NCBI RefSeq assembly: GCF_900096565.1
Contig: NZ_FMYP01000042.1
Span: 1 to 37,018 of the forward strand
DNA length: 37,018 bases
Source of the DNA: Williamwhitmania taraxaci
Lineage (GTDB): Bacteria > Bacteroidota > Bacteroidia > Bacteroidales > Williamwhitmaniaceae
Direction of reading: 5' to 3'
The notes under the pieces are model-generated. The model searched no databases. It was not told the origin of the DNA and was given only the letters and a program-made list of their open reading frames with translations. Below are positions 14,898 through 24,430 of this stretch, in pieces. Positions within the stretch are counted from its first letter, which is position 1; each line of letters opens with the position of its first letter. Made by a program: the position numbers and the translations under genes.

Positions 14898-17009
14898 ATG
14901 AAAACGACGCATTTACTTTTAAGTTTTGCCGTGCTTATGATAGCAACATCGTGCAAGGAGGATAGTAACTCCTCTAAAAATCCACTTTTGGGTGAGTATA
15001 CCACTCCGTATCAAACCCCACCTTTTGATAAAATTGCGCTAGCCGACTATAAACCGGCATTTAAGGCTGCCATTGGGATTGCCAAGACTGAGGTTAATAC
15101 CATTGCTGATAATAGCGAAGAACCAACCTTTGCTAATACCATTGAAGCTCTCGATAACTCTGGTGCGGTTTTGGATAAGGTTAGCAATATCTTTTTCAAC
15201 CTCAATGAGGCGAATACCGATAGCACCATGCAGTCTATTGCGCAAGAGGTATCTCCAATTCTTTCGGACTTTAGCAATGACATCAACCTAAATGAGAAGC
15301 TCTTTGCTCGCGTTAAGGTGGTTTATGACAAACGTAATGATCTTGGCCTTAATGCAGAACAATTGACCCTTGTTGAAAAGTCCTACCGTGGATTTGTCAA
15401 GAATGGAGCAAACCTTGACACAACTGCTAAATCACGTTTTCGTGAAGTTTCCCGTCAGCTGAGTGAGCTATCGCTTAAGTTCAACAATAACGTAATGGCC
15501 GAAACCAACAGCTTTATACTTCATCTTACCGATAAGAAGGATCTTGCCGGCTTAACCGAAGGTGCAACTGAAGCTGCTGCAATGACCGCTAAGGAGAAAA
15601 ATCTTACCGGTTGGGTATTTACTCTTCAGCAGCCGAGCTTCCTCGCTTTCATGAAGTATTCCGATAACCGCGACCTCCGTAAGCAACTTTACATGGCCTA
15701 TTCTACTCGCGGAATTCGTAGCAAGGAAACCGACAATAGGGAGGTTATTCGTAAGATTGTAAATCTACGTTTAGAAACTGCCAATTTGCTTGGGTTTAAA
15801 TCGTACGCCGATTTATTACTTCAGGATCGAATGGCCGAATCGGCCGATAAGGTAAACACCTTTCTTGCAGACTTACTCGTTGCTTCGAAGCCTGTTGCCA
15901 TAAACGATGTTAAGGAGGTTGAAGATTATGCTCATCGCAATGGCTTTAAGGGTAAAATTGAGCGTTGGGATTGGAGCTACTACTCCGAAAAACTTCGTGA
16001 CGAAAAGTATAGCCTCAGCGACGAGCTACTAAAACCATACTTCCAGCTCGATAGGGTTCGCCAAGGTATTTTCGACCTTACCACAAAGCTATATGGCCTT
16101 ACCTACAAAGAGAATAAGAGCATTCCTGTGTATGCCAAAGATGTTACAGCCTACGAGGTTTACAACGAAGCCAAGCAGCTAGTTGCAATTTTTTACCTCG
16201 ACCCATTTCCAAGAGAAGGAAAGAGTCAAGGTGCTTGGATGACCTCCTACCGTAAGCAGCATAAGGAAAATGGCGAAAATGTAATTCCATTTATTCAGGT
16301 TGTTACAAACTTCACCAAGCCTACTGAAACTAAGCCAGCCCTGCTTACACACTATGAGGTTACCACATTCCTTCACGAGTTTGGCCATGCGCTGCATGGT
16401 ATGCTTTCGGATGGAACCTATAATAGCCTAACCGGAACATCTGTTTATCGCGATTTTGTTGAGTTGCCTTCTCAAATCATGGAGAATTGGGCACTGGAAA
16501 AGGAGTGGTTAGATATGTTTGCGGTTCACTATAAAACTGGCGAGAAGATTCCTGCTGCATTGGTGCAAAAAATTGTTGAGAGTAAGAACTACCTCAGCGG
16601 TTATTCCACCGTGCGCCAGCTTAGCTTCGGTATTTCCGATATGTCGTGGCACTCTATTACTACACCACTTACAGAGGATATAATGGCTTTTGAGCAGAAG
16701 TCCATGGCTCAAACTGAGCTGTTTCCTGTGGTTCCAAATACCGCTTTTGCAACCGCTTTTGGCCATATCTTTGCCGGTGGTTATGCCGCAGGTTACTATA
16801 GCTACAAGTGGGCTGAGGTTCTCGAAGCCGATGCTTTCTCGCAGTTTGAGAAGAATGGTATCTTCGATCGCGCTACAGCAGAATCGTTCCGCAAGAATAT
16901 CCTCTCCAAAGGTGGTAGCGAGCATCCAATGAAGCTTTACGTTCGCTTCCGAGGTCAAGAGCCAACGATTGATGCTCTTCTAAAGAAAGCGGGTCTCGAT
17001 AAGAAATAG
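14898..17009 (+). CDS. M3-family metallopeptidase lipoprotein (peptidyl-dipeptidase Dcp-like)
   Basis: The frame runs from a TTG at 14871, but ATG 14898 begins a lipoprotein signal peptide with lipobox IATSC, giving 703 residues, the usual size of M3 peptidases. The zinc motif HEFGH is at residues 493-497, with the third ligand expected in the DFVELPSQIMENW segment about 25 residues later. Family members cut dipeptides or short peptides from oligopeptides. The lipobox suggests anchoring in the envelope and a role in peptide use, in keeping with the M1 and M13 peptidase genes downstream. The gene ends 19 bp before a strong terminator. Confidence 0.88.
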   Translation: MKTTHLLLSFAVLMIATSCKEDSNSSKNPLLGEYTTPYQTPPFDKIALADYKPAFKAAIGIAKTEVNTIADNSEEPTFANTIEALDNSGAVLDKVSNIFFNLNEANTDSTMQSIAQEVSPILSDFSNDINLNEKLFARVKVVYDKRNDLGLNAEQLTLVEKSYRGFVKNGANLDTTAKSRFREVSRQLSELSLKFNNNVMAETNSFILHLTDKKDLAGLTEGATEAAAMTAKEKNLTGWVFTLQQPSFLAFMKYSDNRDLRKQLYMAYSTRGIRSKETDNREVIRKIVNLRLETANLLGFKSYADLLLQDRMAESADKVNTFLADLLVASKPVAINDVKEVEDYAHRNGFKGKIERWDWSYYSEKLRDEKYSLSDELLKPYFQLDRVRQGIFDLTTKLYGLTYKENKSIPVYAKDVTAYEVYNEAKQLVAIFYLDPFPREGKSQGAWMTSYRKQHKENGENVIPFIQVVTNFTKPTETKPALLTHYEVTTFLHEFGHALHGMLSDGTYNSLTGTSVYRDFVELPSQIMENWALEKEWLDMFAVHYKTGEKIPAALVQKIVESKNYLSGYSTVRQLSFGISDMSWHSITTPLTEDIMAFEQKSMAQTELFPVVPNTAFATAFGHIFAGGYAAGYYSYKWAEVLEADAFSQFEKNGIFDRATAESFRKNILSKGGSEHPMKLYVRFRGQEPTIDALLKKAGLDKK

Positions 17010-17027
17010 TCTTTCCATAAAACATTG

Positions 17028-17066
17028 AAGCGGTTTCTGAGCGTTGTGCACGGAAACCGCTTTTTT
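17028..17066 (+). terminator. Rho-independent terminator after the M3 peptidase gene
   Basis: A stem AAGCGGTTTC pairs with GGAAACCGCTT across a 14-nt loop and ends in TTTTTT. Confidence 0.85.
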
Positions 17067-17131
17067 AATTACTTTCGTGTTGAAAAGTTAGAAGTTAAAG
17101 GGTAAAAGTGAAAAGATGGCTGATATCGAAT

Positions 17132-18514
17132 TTACCGTTTCTTTAGGTGAAACTCGCCACGCTTTAACTTATCCAACTGCCACCACAGCACAACCATGGT
17201 AAGCAAAGAAGAGGTAAAATCGGCTACTGGACCACTCAACCATACCCCATTCAGGCCCCAGTAACGTGGTAGAAAATAGAGAGCAGGAATCAGGAAGAGC
17301 AATTGCCTGGTTAGTGATAGGAAAATTGAGATTTTAGCCTTTCCTATCGATTGAAAGAAACTGGAAGTGACTACCTGAAATCCAACAATAGGGAACATCA
17401 TCAGCGTTAGTCTCATGCCGTTGGCTGCCATGTCGATAAGTTCTTTATTTGTTGTAAATGCAGATGCAATAAGGTGAGGGAAGAGTTCGGCCAGTAAAAA
17501 TCCGAAGCATGTTACTATTGTTCCCGCTAGGATAGTGAGTTTAAAAGTGCGGATTACCCGCGGCATTTGGTTGGCTCCATAGTTATAGCCTACAATGGGC
17601 TGCATCCCTTGGTTGAAGCCAATAACCACCATTACTGCAAGATTCCCAATGCTGCCAATAATGCCGTATGCTCCGATGGCAAAATCGCCACCATGCTTTC
17701 GTAAACTTATGTTTATGAAGGAAATTACGATGCTGGCCGAAATAAGCATTAGAAAGTTTGACATTCCAATGGAAACAATGTCCTCAATGATCCTTCGTTT
17801 TAGCCGCATATAGCCAGGCAGAAAGTGCACAAAACTTTCCCCTTTCGAGAAGTGGTATATAACCCATACCGTACCCACAATTTGTGCAAAAACGGTTGCC
17901 ATTGCAGCACCCCGGATTCCCCAGTTAAAGGAGAAGATGAATAGGGGAGCCAATGCCAAATTGATTCCAACGGTTACCAGAGTAGTATACATTGCCTTGC
18001 GAGGATAACCCGACGCTCGCATTATACCGTTTAGTCCAAGGTAGATATGGGTGAAGATATTGCCGAGCAGAATCACCTGCATAAACTCTCTGGCATAGGG
18101 TAGGGTATCTTTACTCGCTCCAAGTGAGTAAAGTATTGGGTTAAGATAAATGTAGGTAACCAGTGCGACTACAATGCTTAGAATGATATTCAGCATTAGC
18201 GCATTGCCTAGAACGAGAGTGGCCCCCTTCCGATCGTGCTGGCCCAACCTTATTGAAACCATTGTTCCTGCTCCAACCCCAACCATAGCCCCAAAGGCTG
18301 CTAGAATATTCATTAGGGGGAAGGTCAATGCCAATCCCGAAATAGCCATTGGACCAATCCCTTGACCAATAAAAATTCTATCGATAATATTATAAAGCGA
18401 TGCTGCGGTAGTGGCAATAATGGCCGGAACCGAGTACTGCAGTAGTAGTTTACCCAACCTCTCTACCCCTAAATCATTTGTATTCCCTTTTTTTGCCATC
18501 TCGCAGTTCCCCAT
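17132..18514 (-). CDS. MATE-family efflux transporter
   Basis: A 460-residue, 12-helix membrane protein with typical MATE features: LGKLLLQYSVPAIIATTAASLYNIID at the front (residues ~16-41), repeated at mid-protein in the duplicated half, and GFNQGMQPIVGYNYGA around residue 300. MATE proteins export cationic drugs or metabolites with Na+ or H+. ATG 18514 and a second ATG five codons later are both possible starts. Substrate is unknown. It is convergent with the M3 peptidase gene and separated from it by a terminator; nothing in the neighbourhood hints at a specific substrate. Confidence 0.88.
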   Translation of the reverse strand: MGNCEMAKKGNTNDLGVERLGKLLLQYSVPAIIATTAASLYNIIDRIFIGQGIGPMAISGLALTFPLMNILAAFGAMVGVGAGTMVSIRLGQHDRKGATLVLGNALMLNIILSIVVALVTYIYLNPILYSLGASKDTLPYAREFMQVILLGNIFTHIYLGLNGIMRASGYPRKAMYTTLVTVGINLALAPLFIFSFNWGIRGAAMATVFAQIVGTVWVIYHFSKGESFVHFLPGYMRLKRRIIEDIVSIGMSNFLMLISASIVISFINISLRKHGGDFAIGAYGIIGSIGNLAVMVVIGFNQGMQPIVGYNYGANQMPRVIRTFKLTILAGTIVTCFGFLLAELFPHLIASAFTTNKELIDMAANGMRLTLMMFPIVGFQVVTSSFFQSIGKAKISIFLSLTRQLLFLIPALYFLPRYWGLNGVWLSGPVADFTSSLLTMVVLWWQLDKLKRGEFHLKKR

Positions 18515-18741
18515 TTTTCGGCTGCAAATATCCTCATTTTTTGCCTACAGCGGTTCTCTTTTCAAGGAATCTATTTCTCCATTCCGTTGTTCATGGTGGG
18601 CAATCAGTTTTGCAACTAATTTGTTCAATCTTTTACTGTTGGTTGTGAATAATGTAGAAAGAATTTACTACTTTAGTTCCCAGATTATTGGATAAACAAA
18701 CTACTTCTATCCTCCGAACATCAACTCCAATTCTATTTATC

Positions 18742-19296
18742 ATGAAGCATAGCATTCTAATGGCTTTCCTATTAGGCATCCTATTCATGGGTTGTACAAT
18801 CACCAATCCAACTACTGAGGTTGTAGTGCTACCCGCCGACAGCTTGGTAGTAAATATTGAAAAATACAGCAATGTAACGGTGGCTGTTGAAGGAGTAATT
18901 GTTCATCTGTGCGGGGTGGATGGCAAGAAGATGAAGTTGATGACCGAGAGCGGTGCTGTTATCAAGATTGTTCCAATTGATACGTTGGCCAGCTTCGATG
19001 AAGCATTTTACGATAAGCGGGTAAGGGTTCTGGGAGTTGTTCGGGAATCGCGTATCGAAACCAGCTCCATTGATAGAATGGAGCAACAAAGGGCCATCCT
19101 TTGCCACATCGATAATGCCCCATGCAAGGATTCGGCCTGGGTGAAGAAAAAACAGGAATCAGGTGCAGCAGATACTTTATCGCAGCACTGCATTGATAAA
19201 CTTAGAACGATAATGAAGCAAACCGGTAAGAACTACATACCTGTTATTACCATCATCGCCGAAAAGGTAGAGTTGGTTGTGCCAGAAAAGAGGTAG
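18742..19296 (+). CDS. Small hypothetical lipoprotein
   Basis: The frame starts at a TTG at 18688, but ATG 18742 begins a lipoprotein signal peptide with lipobox LFMGC, giving 184 residues. Residues ~35-105 are beta-rich (VTVAVEGVIVHLCGVDGKK, KLMTESGAVIKIVP, VRVLGVVRESRIE), suggesting an OB-fold-like barrel such as those in DUF4920-type proteins. A conserved-looking Cys in HLCG and later CHIDNAPC and QHCIDKL give four further cysteines. The function is unknown. It is divergent from the MATE gene and convergent with the M1 peptidase gene. Confidence 0.6.
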   Translation: MKHSILMAFLLGILFMGCTITNPTTEVVVLPADSLVVNIEKYSNVTVAVEGVIVHLCGVDGKKMKLMTESGAVIKIVPIDTLASFDEAFYDKRVRVLGVVRESRIETSSIDRMEQQRAILCHIDNAPCKDSAWVKKKQESGAADTLSQHCIDKLRTIMKQTGKNYIPVITIIAEKVELVVPEKR

Positions 19297-19498
19297 TGCT
19301 TTTGGTTGGAGCTTTCTCAAGCCTCTGGTGTTTGAATTTCCCACCCATGGCTGGCAGCCATTCACATATCGTGGTTATCGATTGCACCGGTTGATGACGC
19401 CAATCACTTGCGTTTTTTGTTGGACAGTAAGGTTTACAATTAAACAATTTACTCCTCTTTGTATCCTTTTCAAATTGGTGCATCTTCCTACTTTCGAA

Positions 19499-22015
19499 TC
19501 AACGCATGAGCAAATCGCCCGATTGTAGCACCTTTAGCTTTAAGTCTGGCGAAAGTATGTTCATTTGCAATAGTTGGTTTACTTGTGCTTTGGCTTTTGG
19601 AGATCGATAGCCCCACAGAACAGCATCGGCCCATGATTTGGGAAAGAATATGTCGCCGGTTTGTTTTATTTCGGGAAGCATATTTAATGCTGGAATAAGT
19701 AGGTTCATATTTGCTTCGTTGCGCAATGGGTGGTGAATGTAGCTCAGCGCTTCGGTAACCCAAGGCTCCTTCATTCGATTCTCTTTTTTTTGCAGTTTGT
19801 GGAACAGAATCGCTAGCGTATCATTATTACAAGAGGTAGAGGCACGCTCAAACTGAAGCTGTGCTTTTAGTTCCTCCGATTGCATTCTACCCAGCTGTAG
19901 GTTAATGGCAACATTAGCCTGTTCGGGCATCTTAAAGGCCAACTCAAGCGCAAGGCTCATACCATCACGATCGCTGAACTTTGTTTTTGCATTAATTTGG
20001 TTCTTTTCGAGCACGGCTTCCAGCTTTGCAAGCATATGCTTAGTGGTTGCAATACGCATCAGCGACTTAAAAACGGTTATCTGATCTGCTGGTTTGTTTT
20101 GCGCAAGCATCTTATCCCAGAGCAATGCTTCAAATTTAATTCCAACCTTATTCCGCTCGGTTGCAGGAAGCAGCTGAAGAAAGCAAAACTCAATATCTCT
20201 AACCGATTGTTGCAGCAGTGCATCCACCTTTTCCGCTTGCGTGAAGGTGAGAAGGAATTCTGTATAGCTTTTGGTGGTTATCTTCTTTCGGATGGCTAAC
20301 TCTTTTTGGTTTATCAGTAGCGAAGCCCTTTGTAGTGGCGAAATTTGACTGAGCTTCGCGGCCGACAAGTTCTGGCTTAAAGCCTCTCCTGTAAATACGC
20401 CATAGGTTTTCCCATCGGAGTTGGGAAGGATGGTCGTTGTGCTAAAATCTGCTCTTAGGGTGGTAGTTCCCGGAAGGGATTTAAACTCCAGTTGTTGGTT
20501 GGCTTGGTTGTCCATTAGCACGAAGGCCATCGATTGGGGATTTGCTATTCCGATACTTCTTGCGGATACAACCACCGATTCTGGCTCAGCCTTTTGTATC
20601 GAAACGGCAATTTCTGGAACTCCTTTGCCTTTTATCCAATCCTTGTCCCATTCGCTTAAATCGTTATTGGAATGGTGCTGAAACGTGGCAAGAAGGTTCT
20701 CCCAAGTGGCATTGCTGTAGCTATATTCCTTAAGATATTCCCTTAGAGCAACCTTAAACGAATCTTCACCCATATTCTCTTCAAGCATGCGCATGGCAAT
20801 GGGGGCCTTGTTGTATATTATTGATCCGTAGAGCGAGCCAGCATTGTCTTGATTTTTGAGTTCTTGGGCAATGGAATGTGTTCCGCTTGTTCTGTCTACC
20901 GAAAGGGCTCGCGGATAGTTGGAAAGCATGAAGAGTAGGTTGTGATCAATCTGCGGATACTGTGGGTTGGTAATTTTTTCGGCAAAAAGTCCTGCAAATA
21001 CCTCCTTAAGCCAAACATCGTTGAACCAGCTCATGGTAACCAAATCGCCAAACCACATATGGGCTGTTTCGTGCGCAATGAGGCTTGTGCGGCTCATCGC
21101 ATCCTGCAACGAAGGGTTCTCATCCAGCAGCAACTTGGATGCTTTGTAGTAGGTGGCACCGGGATGCTCCATGCCGCTAAATTGGAAGGAGGGGATAAGC
21201 ACTAAATCGTATTTTTCGAAAGGATACTTAATGCTGGTATAATCCTCCATGAATTTCAACGATCGTTTTACCTGATTGTAAACCTCATCAATATTTGTCT
21301 TGATCTTTACGGAATCGGCTGAGGCATAGTAAATGGCAATGGGCATTTTATTAACGGTTCTTACCACTTTATTAAAGCGACCGGCCGCAAAGGCAAATAG
21401 GTATGTGCTAATCTTCTGTGAAGGTGCAAAGGTTATCCAATGCCTACCATCGGCAATGGAGTCGGTTTGTTCGCTGCCGTTCGATACAGCACTCCACGCA
21501 AGTGGGAGTGAAACTTCGAGTCGATAGGTCGCTTTTATGTTGGGCTGATCGAAACATGGGAATACCCGCGATGCCTTGTTGGGTACATTAAGCGTATAGA
21601 TAAAGTTTTGGCTCCGATTCAATGTTCTAGAATCGGCGGTAAAGAGTATTTGTAGTTGATTTACTCCTTTTGTGAGGTAACGTTGGGGAATCACTATATG
21701 GCCGTTACCAACTATTACGTTGGGAAATTTTTCCTCCCCAATGCTACTAACTTTAAGACCGCTGCTGTCGGGACCATTGAAATCAAGCGCTAAAGAATTT
21801 GGGCGTTCGCTAAGGTCGAAGGTAATAATGGCTTCGCCTTGCACTGCATCGGTAAGGCTATCTGGAATGGTAAAGCAAAGTTTATATTCGACATTCTCCA
21901 ATATTGCTGCGCGTTCATTGGCTAGCGATAGGGTTACTCCCTTTTCAGGGATTTCGGTGGGTTTATTAATGCAGCTGGCAAGTAGTAACGTGACTGCCCA
22001 AATTATCTTTTTCAT
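19499..22015 (-). CDS. M1-family aminopeptidase lipoprotein
   Basis: An 838-residue protein with lipobox LLASC (Cys15). The substrate-binding motif GMEHPGA (281-287) replaces the classic GAMEN, as in many Bacteroidota M1 enzymes. The zinc site is HETAH at 315-319 with Glu338 in WLKEVF, the exact HExxH-18-E spacing, and Tyr401 in IIYNKAP is the expected transition-state tyrosine. M1 enzymes remove N-terminal residues from peptides. Like the adjacent M13 enzymes on the same strand it is probably envelope-anchored. A terminator lies between it and the M13 gene upstream, so it is likely transcribed separately. Confidence 0.9.
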   Translation of the reverse strand: MKKIIWAVTLLLASCINKPTEIPEKGVTLSLANERAAILENVEYKLCFTIPDSLTDAVQGEAIITFDLSERPNSLALDFNGPDSSGLKVSSIGEEKFPNVIVGNGHIVIPQRYLTKGVNQLQILFTADSRTLNRSQNFIYTLNVPNKASRVFPCFDQPNIKATYRLEVSLPLAWSAVSNGSEQTDSIADGRHWITFAPSQKISTYLFAFAAGRFNKVVRTVNKMPIAIYYASADSVKIKTNIDEVYNQVKRSLKFMEDYTSIKYPFEKYDLVLIPSFQFSGMEHPGATYYKASKLLLDENPSLQDAMSRTSLIAHETAHMWFGDLVTMSWFNDVWLKEVFAGLFAEKITNPQYPQIDHNLLFMLSNYPRALSVDRTSGTHSIAQELKNQDNAGSLYGSIIYNKAPIAMRMLEENMGEDSFKVALREYLKEYSYSNATWENLLATFQHHSNNDLSEWDKDWIKGKGVPEIAVSIQKAEPESVVVSARSIGIANPQSMAFVLMDNQANQQLEFKSLPGTTTLRADFSTTTILPNSDGKTYGVFTGEALSQNLSAAKLSQISPLQRASLLINQKELAIRKKITTKSYTEFLLTFTQAEKVDALLQQSVRDIEFCFLQLLPATERNKVGIKFEALLWDKMLAQNKPADQITVFKSLMRIATTKHMLAKLEAVLEKNQINAKTKFSDRDGMSLALELAFKMPEQANVAINLQLGRMQSEELKAQLQFERASTSCNNDTLAILFHKLQKKENRMKEPWVTEALSYIHHPLRNEANMNLLIPALNMLPEIKQTGDIFFPKSWADAVLWGYRSPKAKAQVNQLLQMNILSPDLKLKVLQSGDLLMR

Positions 22016-22153
22016 GATCTGGTGCGTATTTTGTTGCCGAAATTACCATTTTAAACCATAACGTGCATATGCGCAGGGCACGATTGTATTTCGATTATTC
22101 TCTTATGATGCTTTGGGAGTATACCATACTTGTTCTTTACCGTAAAGTATCGC

Positions 22154-22184
22154 AAAAAAAAACGCCACCCTTTCGGATGGCGTT
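22154..22184 (-). terminator. Rho-independent terminator after the first M13 peptidase gene
   Basis: On the minus strand AACGCCATCC pairs with GGGTGGCGTT across a GAAA loop, followed by a T-run. The 16-nt core CCATCCGAAAGGGTGG is identical to that of the terminator at 27446-27473. Confidence 0.9.
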
Positions 22185-22201
22185 TCTTTAATGAATATGT
22201 A

Positions 22202-24241
22202 TTACCAGATGTTGGTTCTATTTTCAGGAGCAATGTAGAGGGCATCTCCAGCCTTTACATCGAATGCTTCATAGAATTTAGCGATGTTTGCCAAACCACC
22301 ATTCACGCGGAAGCGAGCTGGGGAGTGAACATCTTCCTTAACCTGACTCATGAGGGCTTCTTTGCGGGTGTTTTGTCTCCAAACTTGAGCATAACCCAAG
22401 AAGAAGCGTTGGTCACCTGTGAATCCATCGATTTTGTCGGCTTGTTTTCCATTAAGTGAGAGTTGGTATGCATCGTAAGATATGAGCAACCCACCGTTGT
22501 CGGCAATGTTTTCGCCAAGGGTAAGTTCACCATTTACGTGAAGGCTATCAACAGCCACAAAGCGGCTAAACTGATTTACTAACACTTGAGTTTTTGCCTT
22601 AAAGTTTTCTGCATCCTTAGGACTCCACCAGTCAATCATATTGCCATCCTTGTTGAAGTGGCGACCTTGATCATCGAAGCCGTGAGTCATTTCGTGCGCA
22701 ATAACCATTCCAATGGCACCGTAGTTAACGGCATCGTCGGCGTTGAGGTCGAAGAAAGGATGCTGAAGAATTGCAGCAGGGAAAACAATCTCGTTGTTAA
22801 GTGGATTGTAGTATGCGTTCACCGTTTGCGGAGTCATACCCCATTCGGTAGGATCAACAGGTTTACCCAACTTATCGAGGTTTTCTTTCACCAGGAATGC
22901 TCTAGCATTCATGATGTTTTCGAAGTAATTGTCCTTGCTTATTGCTAACAGGGAGTAGTCTTTCCACTTATCGGGGTATCCAACCTTAACAGTGATGCCC
23001 TTTAGTTTTTCAATGGCTTTTGCCTTTGTGGAATCGGTCATCCAATCGTTCTTGGCAAGTCTATTTTCGAATGCTTTGCGAAGATTTTCCACTAGCAGAA
23101 TCATTTTTTGCTTTGCTTCCGGAGGAAAGAACTGCTTAACGTAGAGCTGGCCTACTGCTTCGCCAAGGTAGTTGTTGGCGGCACCCGAAATTCTTTTCCA
23201 GCGAGGGCTGTTGGTCTTTTGTCCGGAAAGAACGGTACCGTAGAAGGCAAAATTTTCAGCTACAAAGTCGGAAGAGAGGAGGCCTGCATTTGCGTTAATG
23301 GCGTTCCATTTGAGGTAAGTCTTCCAATCGTTAAGCGAAATTTTTGCAATCAGGGTGTTCAGACCTGCAAAAAATTTAGGATGAGCCACAATAATGGGGT
23401 CGTTTGTATTAACGCCCATCTTAGTAAAGTATTTATCGAATAGGAAGTTTGGATACTTTTTGCAAAGATCGGCAATGGCCATAGGGTTATACATTGCTTG
23501 TATATTGCGGTTTTCCAACCTTGTGTTGGAAATCTTGGCAAGTTCTGTTTCAATGCTCATAATGGATTTGGTGCTAGCACCGGCAACTTCGGGTGATTCG
23601 CCTACCTTCTCAAGCATTTTTTGCATGAACTTGAGGTATTCCGCTCTGATATTTTCGGAACGAGCATCCTTCTCCAGATAGTAATCACGATCGGGAAGAC
23701 CGAGACCACTCTGTCCAAGATAAATTCGGTATACCTTGCTGTTCATCAGGTCTTGTTCAACACCTGCACTAAACATAGCATCGCCACCAACAAGGTGCTG
23801 TTCTACCAAGTAGGTAAGCAGTTCGGGCATGTTCTTTAAGCCATTAATCTTCTCGAACAGTGGTTTGATTGGATCAAAGCCCTTCTTGTCGATGGTAATG
23901 GTATCGAGACCTGAAGCGTAGAGGTATCCCATCTTTTGGTCAACGCTGCCCTTTAGTGCCTTATCGGCATTTGCGGCAGCCTTATCGAGAATGGTTCTTA
24001 CATCGGAAATGCTCTTCTCGTAAACTAGGTCGAACTCGCCATAAGAGGTTTTGTCATCAGGGATTGGTGTCTTGTCCAACCATGTTCCACCGGCATACTG
24101 GAAGAAATCATTACCCGGCTTTACAGTGAGGTCCATGCTGGCATTATCTAGTGCTTTTGGACCTTCAACGCTGTTTCCTCCGCACGAGAACATTACAAGT
24201 GGAAGTGAAAATACAGCAACTTTTGCTAACGTAATCTTCAT
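22202..24241 (-). CDS. M13-family endopeptidase lipoprotein (PepO/neprilysin-like), copy 1
   Basis: A 679-residue protein with lipobox VMFSC (Cys20). NAYYNP at 475-480 is the substrate-binding motif, the zinc site is HEMTH at 516-520 with Glu577 in GENIADNGG, and the C-terminus ends ENRTNIW, close to the family's conserved end. M13 enzymes cut short peptides on the amino side of hydrophobic residues. Copy 2 lies immediately upstream on the same strand with the same architecture, so the pair comes from a tandem duplication. Intergenic sequence with a -7 box separates them, suggesting separate promoters. Confidence 0.9.
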   Translation of the reverse strand: MKITLAKVAVFSLPLVMFSCGGNSVEGPKALDNASMDLTVKPGNDFFQYAGGTWLDKTPIPDDKTSYGEFDLVYEKSISDVRTILDKAAANADKALKGSVDQKMGYLYASGLDTITIDKKGFDPIKPLFEKINGLKNMPELLTYLVEQHLVGGDAMFSAGVEQDLMNSKVYRIYLGQSGLGLPDRDYYLEKDARSENIRAEYLKFMQKMLEKVGESPEVAGASTKSIMSIETELAKISNTRLENRNIQAMYNPMAIADLCKKYPNFLFDKYFTKMGVNTNDPIIVAHPKFFAGLNTLIAKISLNDWKTYLKWNAINANAGLLSSDFVAENFAFYGTVLSGQKTNSPRWKRISGAANNYLGEAVGQLYVKQFFPPEAKQKMILLVENLRKAFENRLAKNDWMTDSTKAKAIEKLKGITVKVGYPDKWKDYSLLAISKDNYFENIMNARAFLVKENLDKLGKPVDPTEWGMTPQTVNAYYNPLNNEIVFPAAILQHPFFDLNADDAVNYGAIGMVIAHEMTHGFDDQGRHFNKDGNMIDWWSPKDAENFKAKTQVLVNQFSRFVAVDSLHVNGELTLGENIADNGGLLISYDAYQLSLNGKQADKIDGFTGDQRFFLGYAQVWRQNTRKEALMSQVKEDVHSPARFRVNGGLANIAKFYEAFDVKAGDALYIAPENRTNIW

Positions 24242-24278
24242 TTTTTTAATTTTTATTTGGTTGATTATAGCGACATGT

Positions 24279-24299
24279 GTGAATCGTGAATTGTGAAAG
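24279..24299 (+). repeat. Heptamer array, 3 units
   Basis: The tandem units GTGAATC, GTGAATT and GTGAAAG lie between the putative promoter and start of the first M13 peptidase gene, antisense to its leader. They are of the same family as the arrays near 6394-8003. Confidence 0.6.
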
Positions 24300-24317
24300 A
24301 TTTGCTGATTGTTATGA

Positions 24318-24325
24318 CAAATGTA
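24318..24325 (-). promoter_or_regulatory. -7 promoter box for M13 peptidase copy 1
   Basis: On the minus strand TACATTTG matches TAnnTTTG exactly, 76 bp before the ATG at 24241. No good -33 TTG is seen. The resulting leader would contain the heptamer array at 24279-24299. Confidence 0.35.
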
Positions 24326-24430
24326 ACGAATATATAGAACTATTATTCTGATTATTCATTCAAGTTTATAAGCTAGGCGCACTGCACTATAATTCCACAA
24401 TGCGCCCAACTATTCAGTTTTTACGTTTTT

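Noticed and set aside
16509-16958. 149-codon antisense frame in the M3 peptidase gene
   Set aside because: Fully antisense to a clear catalytic gene and without recognisable features; a shadow frame.
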